A stretch of DNA of 5,346 nucleotides from Gammaproteobacteria bacterium (GTDB lineage Bacteria > Pseudomonadota > Gammaproteobacteria > UBA1113). The stretch spans positions 1 through 5,346 of the forward strand of contig JAIELR010000075.1 in assembly GCA_019752835.1 (NCBI GenBank), given 5' to 3'. Made by a program: the position numbers and the translations under genes. The notes under the pieces are model-generated. The model ran no database searches and was not told the origin of the DNA. It saw only the letters and a list, made by a program, of their open reading frames with translations. This document shows, in pieces, positions 1 through 5,346 of this stretch (its first letter is position 1; every line of letters starts with the position of its first letter).

Positions 1-1772
1 ATCTGTATTAAGACGTCAGAAAGCTTTTCAGGATTTGCCACCAAAGAAGTTTCAGTCAATTCGACTTCAAGATATTTTGCCGATAGCCCCGATTCCTGCA
101 ATGCGTCTTGAATTATATCAATAATATTGTCTTGAACGAGTTGAAAATAGGATAAATTAACAGCAACGCAACAGGACATTAACCCGGCATCTTGCCAATG
201 TTTATTCATCCGGCAGGCTTCATCAATAGTCCATTTACCAATTTTCCGAATTAAGCCTGTTTCTTCAGCAATAGGAATAAAATCGGCGGGCTTTAATATT
301 CCCAACGTAGGGTGATGCCATCGTATTAGCGCTTCCATTCCGCTGATGTTATTAGTCTTTAAGTCTAATTTAGGCTGATAATATAATTGTAGTTCATCTC
401 GGTCGATAGCATAATGCAAACCGTGAACCATTTCAAGTCTGAAACGTATTTGCTCATTCATTAGGTCCGTAAAGAAACAATATCTATCACGTCCAGCTTG
501 TTTTGCTTCATACATAGCGATATCAGCATTCTTAATCAATGTTACAGGGGTATCCCCTGATTCAGGGTAGGTTGCAATACCAATACTTGTGCTGATAAAA
601 ACTTCATTTCCATTTAGAGAGAAAGGTGAAGATAAGGATTCAATAATTTTTTTTGCGATAAGTCCTGCATCATCGTTTGCTGCAATTTCATCTAGAATGA
701 TAGCAAACTCATCGCCACCTAAGCGAGAAACCGTATCTGATGCTCGTATACAATCACGCAATCGATTCGAAACTCCTTTTAATAATAAATCGCCGACATC
801 ATGACCTAAACGATCGTTAATGTCTTTAAAGTGATCTAAGTCAAGGAATAGAAGAGCCATCAATGTTTTATTGCGCTTTGATCTAGAAATGGCTTGATTA
901 ATCGTTTTTTCAAAAAATAACCGGTTGGGTAATTTTGTCAGGTGATCATACAATGCGAGATTCGTTAACTGTTCTTCAACTGTTTTTCTCAGTGTAATAT
1001 CAGAAAAAACAAAGACTACGCCATTAAATTCATTATCATCTAAAAAAATTGGAGAAGCTGTAAATTCAACGGGCAATAAATCACTATCATTTTTTTTAAA
1101 ATGCGCCTCATCTTTATGAAATGATCTTCCTTCATGGCATGTTGATAAAATGTCGTCTATATAGAACATGTTTTTATCATCAATTTCATATGAAAGTCTA
1201 TGCTCTTCAATTATAATACCGATTGGTTTACTCGTTAAATAATTTGCAGGATAGCCAAGAATTTTTTCAGCCGCAGGGTTTATAAAAGAAATGTTTTTCT
1301 CCAAATCAACGCCGAAAATTCCTTCCCCAGCAGAATTTATAATTAGTTGATAACGTTGATTTAATTGTTTATATTTTATTTTTTGCTGATGAAGATCAAG
1401 GAAAATTTTGACTTTACTGAGTAACACAACATCATTTATAGGTTTGTAAAGATAATCAACAGCACCATATTGGTAACCCTTTATTTTATGTTGTTCGTCA
1501 GCATAATTGGCGGTTATGAAAATGACAGGAATATACCGTGTTTTTTCATCCCATGACATGACTTCAAGTACTTCATAACCATTCATATTCGGCATTTGAA
1601 CATCGAGCAATACTAGTACAAACTCATGCTCAATCATTAACGTTAGTGCTTCATTTCCTGAGTGTGCTTTTATTATTTCAACTTCAAGTGAAGATAACAA
1701 TTTTTCAAGCACAATAAGGTTTTCATTTTTATCATCAACTATAAGTATTTTTGGTTGATTATTTTTTTTCAT
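1..1772 (-). CDS. Response regulator with PAS, GGDEF and EAL domains (cyclic di-GMP turnover), C-terminus cut by window edge
   Basis: A cytoplasmic, phosphorylation-controlled enzyme for making and/or degrading cyclic di-GMP. I translated 590 residues from ATG 1772. Residues 8-125 are a complete receiver: acidic pair D13/D14, phospho-acceptor D57 in LLDVQMPNMNG, T87, and K110-P111. Residues about 137-262 are a PAS domain (NSAGEGIFGVD through FSDITLRK). Residues about 270-435 are a GGDEF domain with DLDHFKDIND, an intact GGDEF at 352-356 (bases 705-719) and an RxxD product-inhibition site (RASD, 343-346) five residues before it, so an active, feedback-inhibited diguanylate cyclase is expected. 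The EAL domain starts near 442 with MEALIRW (E480), N539 in VNLS, and E571 in ELTET. The DDFGTG segment and later catalytic residues lie outside the window, so phosphodiesterase activity cannot be judged. There is no stop codon because the gene leaves the window; family members suggest about 100 more residues. It lies 36 bases after the hybrid kinase, its likely phosphodonor. TTG directly before the ATG is a possible but weaker start. Confidence 0.95.
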   Translation of the reverse strand, partial: MKKNNQPKILIVDDKNENLIVLEKLLSSLEVEIIKAHSGNEALTLMIEHEFVLVLLDVQMPNMNGYEVLEVMSWDEKTRYIPVIFITANYADEQHKIKGYQYGAVDYLYKPINDVVLLSKVKIFLDLHQQKIKYKQLNQRYQLIINSAGEGIFGVDLEKNISFINPAAEKILGYPANYLTSKPIGIIIEEHRLSYEIDDKNMFYIDDILSTCHEGRSFHKDEAHFKKNDSDLLPVEFTASPIFLDDNEFNGVVFVFSDITLRKTVEEQLTNLALYDHLTKLPNRLFFEKTINQAISRSKRNKTLMALLFLDLDHFKDINDRLGHDVGDLLLKGVSNRLRDCIRASDTVSRLGGDEFAIILDEIAANDDAGLIAKKIIESLSSPFSLNGNEVFISTSIGIATYPESGDTPVTLIKNADIAMYEAKQAGRDRYCFFTDLMNEQIRFRLEMVHGLHYAIDRDELQLYYQPKLDLKTNNISGMEALIRWHHPTLGILKPADFIPIAEETGLIRKIGKWTIDEACRMNKHWQDAGLMSCCVAVNLSYFQLVQDNIIDIIQDALQESGLSAKYLEVELTETSLVANPEKLSDVLIQ

Positions 1773-1781
1773 CAATGTTTA

Positions 1782-1788
1782 CTCTCCT
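1782..1788 (-). promoter_or_regulatory. Ribosome binding site of the GGDEF-EAL response regulator
   Basis: The minus strand reads AGGAGAG, a near-perfect Shine-Dalgarno sequence, nine bases before ATG 1772 and six before an adjacent in-frame TTG (1775-1773). Either start could be used and they differ by one residue; ATG is preferred. The site fills most of the short gap after the kinase stop codon (TAA, 1811-1809). The gap has no hairpin followed by a T-run, which supports co-transcription of the two genes. Confidence 0.8.
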
Positions 1789-1808
1789 TTTTAATGTAAA
1801 AAAACAAG

Positions 1809-4800
1809 TTAATGCTCTTCTGAAGATGGAATTATCCAGGTTTTTAGCGCTGACAATAAAATATCTGTATCAATGGGTTTCGCTAAAAAGTCAGATGCAC
1901 CAAGTTGCATACATTTTTCTCGATCATTTGCCATTGTCTTTGCGGTTACGGCAATTATAGGCAATGTTTTGAACTCAGGGTATTGGCGAATCTTTGAAAT
2001 CGCCTCATAACCATCCATGACAGGCATCATAATATCCATAAGAACAAGCTTAATATCGGTATTTTTTTCCAAAATTTCTATGGCAGCCTTCCCATTGCTC
2101 GCAAGAATTGCATTTAGTCCGAAGATTTTTAATGCGCGCGATAAAGCATACACATTGCGCATATCATCATCAACTACTAATATTTTTTCATTATGAAAAA
2201 TGGTATCTTGTGGCAAGGCTTCATTTTCAATATTGTCCTGTAATGAGTCATCTGTTTTATCCAAAAAACTGGCGGTTTTTTCTTGCAATTTATCCATTGA
2301 AGAATCGCTTCCTTTTAAAATGATGCTGTCAGCGTAATTTTCAAGTGCTACTGTTTCTTTGCGAGATAAATCTTTACCTGTGTAAATAATAATAGCCGGA
2401 TAAGAACCTTTTTTACTTTCTTTTAGTCGTTTTAAAATTTCTTCGCCGGGAATATCGGGTAAACCAAGATCTAAAATCACACAATCAAAATTCGAATTCA
2501 TCAACTTATATAATGCTTCTGTCCCTGTTGATGCACTTTCTATGGTGAGGTTTTTTCGCATTAAAATTTTACGCATAACATCTAAATGAGTAAGACTATC
2601 TTCCACAATTAAGAGTGAACGAATTGATGAATTTGTTTTTTCTTGAATTTGAGTTAATGTTTTAGTCAATTGTTTTTCATTAATAGGCTTTTCTAAGTAA
2701 TGAACAATACTTTCAGCTGCCGTCTTAGCGGATATGTTTTGATGAAGTTCTGAATTTTTTTCGAGTGACAAATCTGCTAATAATTCATGATTTTCAGGAA
2801 TAATTAAACTAAATGTGCTGCCTTTCCCTTTTTTGCTTTCTAAGGTGAGACGGCCATGCAATAATTCTGCAAATTGAGTTGAAATAGATAAGCCTAAACC
2901 TGTTCCACCATATTTGCGACTTGTTGTGCCATCTGCTTGTTGGAATTTTTCAAAGACTAATTCTTGCTTTTCTTTTGGAATGCCAATACCTGTGTCACTT
3001 ACCCGAAATGCAACATAGCGTTCTCCCTCAGCCAAATGAACAATTTCATCCACTCTTGCAGGTTCAATGCTGAGTTTAACATAACCCTCTTCAGTAAATT
3101 TAATGGCATTAGAGATTAAATTTCGTATGACTTGTAATACGCGTTGCTCATCAGTTGCAATCCATTCAGGCAGAGCCGGGGATAATTCTACCAAAAATTG
3201 GAGATTCCTTTCTTCTGCAACAAATTTAAAATTGCGATCTATCGTTTCTAAGAAAGCTTTTAAATGAGTTCGTTGAAGTTGAATTTCAATTTTACCTGCT
3301 TCAACTTTTGCTAAATCTAAAATATCGTTGATCAATGTCAGCAAATCATTTCCACTTTTCACCATTATTTTTGCTGATTCTAATTGATCATCATTCAAGG
3401 TCTTTTCTCTATTTTGTGCAAATAATTTTGCCAAAATAATAAGACTATTGAGTGGCGTGCGTAATTCATGAGACATATTTGCTAAAAATTCAGATTTATA
3501 TTGGCTTGCTAAACTTAGCTCTTCCGCAGTTTGTTTTAATTCGCGTTGCTGAACTTGAAGTTTTTCAGTGAGTGATTTTTGCTCATGCAACAATTGTTCT
3601 GTTATTTTTTGTTGGTAAGCTGCCTGCATATGACTCGCGAGCATAGGGGTGAGACTTTCAAGATATTGTTTTACCAATTCACTGATTTCATGATCCCAGG
3701 CAAGTTCAAGCACACCAATCAACGATTTCTCATAAAGAATAGGAATACAATAAACAGTCTCTGCTGATTTTTCCATGGTACCGGATATTATAAAAATATT
3801 TTCATTTTTTTTAAGTAGAATGGGTTTTTTTTCTAGCCCGACTTGACCGATTATGCCTTCACCAATTCTAAATTGTTTACGCAACGTATGCGTTTTGCTT
3901 AAGGCATAAGTCCCTAATAACTGCAAAATTTCTTTCTTTTCAGTGTAAACGTAAAGAGTGCCACAACCAGCTTGCGTATAATGACTGATTTCACTAATGG
4001 CTTTAGCACCTAAGGTGGTTAAATCTTGTGTTTCTCCAACGATGCGAGCAAAGCTTGCTAAACCATCTTTAAGCCAATTTTGAGTGTCAGAAAAACGTTT
4101 ATTTTGCCGTAATGTTTTGGTCATATTATGTAAGGCTTCGCCTAATTTATCAATGGGCGATCGCGGTTCGATATCATTGCTATAATCGCCATTTGCGATT
4201 AAATTTGCTTGATTTACAATTTGATTAAAATTGCTCAACATTTGGTTGACAGATATGGCCAATTGGTCTTGTTCACTTTTAACGGGGACACGCTGACTAT
4301 AGTCGCCCATGGCCATTTTTTCGGTTACATTAGCCACAATCCGCAACGTCATTACAACATTATTTAGAGATTGACTCAGTTCTTCAAATTCTAATGAGCC
4401 AATAATCGCAAAATCTTTGCTTAAATTTCCTGTGGCTAGTTCTTTTGTTGAGTTGACAAGTGCATAAATTGGACGGGTAATTGAGCGCATTAAAATAATT
4501 GCCATTAAAATACTTAATATAACGCCAATAAATAAAAACCCCGTTGTGATTAAAAAAACAACCGTCAATAGGACTTTAATTTGTTGTAAAATACCCTGCA
4601 ATTGCATGCGATGTTCATCTCTATAGGATGTAGAGTCGCTGCGAACGATTTCCATGAGTGGCGTAACGATGGTGAGAAAACTTTTATCACGTTGATCCTT
4701 GGTTAACGTGGTCATTGTTTCAACGTTATCTTGAGCTTTTTTTAATAATAACAAATCATTTTGCAGCTTATTTAATTTTTGCAGGTCCATTTCATTTTGA

Positions 4801-5120
4801 GCAGAAAGTGCTTGCATGCTGAGCAACCGTTGAAATATTTCGTTTGCCCATATCTGATTTCTTGTCGCAAAGGTTGATGGATTATGGTCAATTAACCATA
4901 ATCGTTGCTGAACTTGGGTTTTATTGGCTTCATTTAAGATATCATTGGACAACGTGATCAAAGGTAGCTCTGCCGAAGATACTTGGATCGTTAATCGATT
5001 AATCGAAATAAGCTGAAAAATAATCATTGTGAGTGCTGTGATCAAAATAAGGGCAATTATAGCAAAGCCCAACCCAACCTTGAGACTGAGGCTATTTTGT
5101 TTATTCCGTAAGTTTTTCAT
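1809..5120 (-). CDS. Membrane-bound hybrid sensor histidine kinase (4-helix sensor, triple HAMP, GAF, HisKA, HATPase_c, two receivers)
   Basis: An inner-membrane histidine kinase that autophosphorylates on His and passes the phosphate to Asp receivers; its signal is unknown. Numbering is from ATG 5120 (1103 residues). TM1 is about 16-38; 40-182 is a mostly helical periplasmic region resembling four-helix-bundle sensors; TM2 is about 183-211. HAMP 1 is about 212-262, followed by two more HAMP-like units (262-298, GDYSQRV; 299-338, GDYSNDIEPRS). A GAF domain covers about 350-500 and a coiled coil 503-545. HisKA has the H-box NMSHELRTPLN with H551. HATPase_c has N671 in the N-box, D709 in DTGIGIP, and GGTGLGLS at 738-745. 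Residues 801-825 look like the tail of a lost receiver (YLEKPI). Receiver A (834-953) has E840/D841, D884, T914 and K936, the last followed by Gly instead of Pro. Receiver B (978-1099) is canonical: D984/D985, D1029, T1059, K1081-P1082. No Hpt domain is seen. It is upstream of a GGDEF-EAL response regulator, probably its output partner. A TTG at 5135 would add five residues, but it overlaps the ribosome binding site. Confidence 0.96.
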   Translation of the reverse strand: MKNLRNKQNSLSLKVGLGFAIIALILITALTMIIFQLISINRLTIQVSSAELPLITLSNDILNEANKTQVQQRLWLIDHNPSTFATRNQIWANEIFQRLLSMQALSAQNEMDLQKLNKLQNDLLLLKKAQDNVETMTTLTKDQRDKSFLTIVTPLMEIVRSDSTSYRDEHRMQLQGILQQIKVLLTVVFLITTGFLFIGVILSILMAIILMRSITRPIYALVNSTKELATGNLSKDFAIIGSLEFEELSQSLNNVVMTLRIVANVTEKMAMGDYSQRVPVKSEQDQLAISVNQMLSNFNQIVNQANLIANGDYSNDIEPRSPIDKLGEALHNMTKTLRQNKRFSDTQNWLKDGLASFARIVGETQDLTTLGAKAISEISHYTQAGCGTLYVYTEKKEILQLLGTYALSKTHTLRKQFRIGEGIIGQVGLEKKPILLKKNENIFIISGTMEKSAETVYCIPILYEKSLIGVLELAWDHEISELVKQYLESLTPMLASHMQAAYQQKITEQLLHEQKSLTEKLQVQQRELKQTAEELSLASQYKSEFLANMSHELRTPLNSLIILAKLFAQNREKTLNDDQLESAKIMVKSGNDLLTLINDILDLAKVEAGKIEIQLQRTHLKAFLETIDRNFKFVAEERNLQFLVELSPALPEWIATDEQRVLQVIRNLISNAIKFTEEGYVKLSIEPARVDEIVHLAEGERYVAFRVSDTGIGIPKEKQELVFEKFQQADGTTSRKYGGTGLGLSISTQFAELLHGRLTLESKKGKGSTFSLIIPENHELLADLSLEKNSELHQNISAKTAAESIVHYLEKPINEKQLTKTLTQIQEKTNSSIRSLLIVEDSLTHLDVMRKILMRKNLTIESASTGTEALYKLMNSNFDCVILDLGLPDIPGEEILKRLKESKKGSYPAIIIYTGKDLSRKETVALENYADSIILKGSDSSMDKLQEKTASFLDKTDDSLQDNIENEALPQDTIFHNEKILVVDDDMRNVYALSRALKIFGLNAILASNGKAAIEILEKNTDIKLVLMDIMMPVMDGYEAISKIRQYPEFKTLPIIAVTAKTMANDREKCMQLGASDFLAKPIDTDILLSALKTWIIPSSEEH
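2646..2720 (-). other. Remnant of a degenerate receiver domain inside the hybrid kinase
   Basis: Kinase residues about 801-825, between the end of HATPase_c and receiver A, contain VHYLEKPINEKQLTKTLTQI. This matches the last strand and helix of a receiver, with Lys-Pro at 811-812 and an alpha-5-like helix after it. In related large hybrid kinases I recall a full receiver ending in a similar segment just before a receiver starting LLIVED. Here only about 25 residues of low-complexity linker precede it, so the acidic pair and phospho-Asp are absent. I infer an in-frame internal deletion of most of a third receiver. The alternative is an ordinary linker that resembles one by chance. Confidence 0.55.
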
Positions 5121-5126
5121 CGATTG

Positions 5127-5133
5127 CTCCCTC
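5127..5133 (-). promoter_or_regulatory. Ribosome binding site that decides the kinase start
   Basis: The minus strand reads GAGGGAG, ending six bases before ATG 5120, which is ideal spacing. The in-frame TTG at 5135-5133 shares its last base with this site and has no purine-rich sequence at a suitable distance upstream. The ATG, giving a protein that begins MKNLRNKQ just before the first membrane helix, is therefore the better start. Confidence 0.8.
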
Positions 5134-5160
5134 AAATTTGCCTTTTTGTAGCATAAGTCT

Positions 5161-5189
5161 ATATTAAACGTCTGTTAAGCTAATAGCAA
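5161..5189 (-). promoter_or_regulatory. Candidate sigma-70-type promoter of the kinase / GGDEF-EAL operon
   Basis: On the minus strand, TTGCTA (5189-5184) and TAATAT (5166-5161) are separated by 17 bases. Each matches the -35 or -10 consensus at four of six positions. Transcription would begin near 5154, leaving a leader of about 35 bases before ATG 5120. In A+T-rich DNA such matches arise by chance, so this is only a plausible candidate. Confidence 0.35.
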
Positions 5190-5203
5190 TTTCTTAAAGG
5201 CCA

Positions 5204-5212
5204 TGTTATAAA
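5204..5212 (+). promoter_or_regulatory. Candidate extended -10 promoter for the divergent plus-strand gene
   Basis: The plus strand reads TGTTATAAA, an extended -10 element (TGn followed by TATAAA, five of six consensus bases). No convincing -35 box lies 16-18 bases upstream, which an extended -10 promoter can tolerate. It would give a leader of about 65-70 bases before ATG 5287. It lies close to the candidate promoter of the operon on the other strand, so the two could interfere or share a regulator. Confidence 0.3.
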
Positions 5213-5258
5213 TGTGGTTCAGCGAGCATTGCTGTTGCGTTATCAAATGAGTGAAATC

Positions 5259-5270
5259 AGCGAAAGCGAA
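5259..5270 (+). repeat. Two tandem copies of AGCGAA in the leader of the plus-strand gene
   Basis: The hexamer AGCGAA occurs twice back to back, just upstream of the ribosome binding site at 5275-5280. A related AGCGAG sits at 5221-5226. It could be part of an operator or a chance repeat; nothing else in the window helps decide. Confidence 0.3.
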
Positions 5271-5274
5271 TATT

Positions 5275-5280
5275 AGGGAG
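5275..5280 (+). promoter_or_regulatory. Ribosome binding site of the divergent gene
   Basis: AGGGAG followed by six T residues and then ATG at 5287 gives ideal Shine-Dalgarno spacing. This is the main reason to accept the short open frame at the right edge as the start of a real gene. Confidence 0.7.
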
Positions 5281-5286
5281 TTTTTT

Positions 5287-5346
5287 ATGTGGTGTAGTAA
5301 AATTTGTCCAACGGTTATTATTGTTATCGCAGTGGTTATTGCTGTG
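5287..5346 (+). CDS. N-terminus of an unidentified small membrane or exported protein, cut by window edge
   Basis: Only 20 codons are visible, and the frame stays open to the last base. The peptide starts MWCSKICPT and continues as an unbroken run of Val, Ile and Ala (residues 9-20). This looks like the start of a transmembrane helix or an uncleaved signal anchor. A short N-terminal segment with one Lys and two Cys (C3, C7) precedes it. A good ribosome binding site lies six bases upstream. The gene is transcribed away from the kinase operon across a shared intergenic region of about 165 bases. I do not recognise the family, and no function can be given from this fragment. Confidence 0.6.
   Translation, partial: MWCSKICPTVIIVIAVVIAV

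Noticed and set aside
589..804. Short plus-strand open frame opposite the GGDEF domain
   Set aside because: It lies wholly antisense to a well-supported GGDEF coding region, has no recognisable domain, and is explained by the composition of the real gene.
1762..1769. Run of eight A residues just after the start codon of the GGDEF-EAL gene, as a possible phase-variation or slippage site
   Set aside because: Runs of similar length occur elsewhere in this A+T-rich window (for example inside the kinase near 3781-3840) without breaking a frame, so this one is not exceptional.
1751..2323. Two short plus-strand open frames (1751-1960 and 2108-2323) opposite the operon junction and receiver region
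   Set aside because: Both are antisense to strong coding sequence with conserved motifs, and neither encodes a recognisable protein.
3579..3767. Short plus-strand open frame opposite the GAF and coiled-coil region of the kinase
   Set aside because: Antisense shadow of the kinase gene; no independent evidence of coding.
5220..5234. Short inverted repeat CAGC...GCTG as a hairpin or terminator
   Set aside because: The stem is only four base pairs around a seven-base loop and is not followed by a T-run; too weak to call.
1..5346. tRNA or rRNA genes, CRISPR arrays, transposases, insertion-sequence ends or attachment sites
   Set aside because: I looked for these and saw none; nearly the whole window is explained by the two signalling genes.

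Overview
The window is A+T-rich bacterial DNA (judged by eye, not counted). It holds one two-gene signalling operon on the minus strand, plus the start of a divergent gene at the right edge. ATG starts, strong AGGAG-type ribosome binding sites and the domain repertoire (large hybrid kinases, GGDEF-EAL proteins) fit a Gram-negative bacterium. A low-GC gammaproteobacterium is my best guess, but nothing in the window fixes the taxon.

Layout, read in the direction of transcription (right to left). From 5120 down to 1809 is a membrane-anchored hybrid sensor histidine kinase of 1103 residues. Its order is TM, helical periplasmic sensor, TM, three HAMP units, GAF, coiled coil, HisKA, HATPase_c, a receiver remnant, and two complete receivers. 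After a 36-base gap carrying only a ribosome binding site, the second gene runs from 1772 off the left edge. Its 590 visible residues form a receiver, a PAS domain, a GGDEF domain and the first part of an EAL domain. The gap shows no terminator, so the genes are probably co-transcribed and work together: the kinase senses a periplasmic and/or cytoplasmic cue and phosphorylates its own receivers and/or the receiver of the second protein, which then adjusts cyclic di-GMP.

The interval 5121-5286 is a divergent intergenic region with candidate promoters for both directions. At 5287 a plus-strand gene begins; only 20 codons are visible, and they look like the N-terminus of a small membrane or exported protein.

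The families are well known and I see no wholly new system. The most unusual details are a receiver remnant in the kinase reduced to its C-terminal Lys-Pro segment, a receiver with Lys-Gly in place of Lys-Pro, the stack of three HAMP units, and the absence of any Hpt domain in the visible relay.
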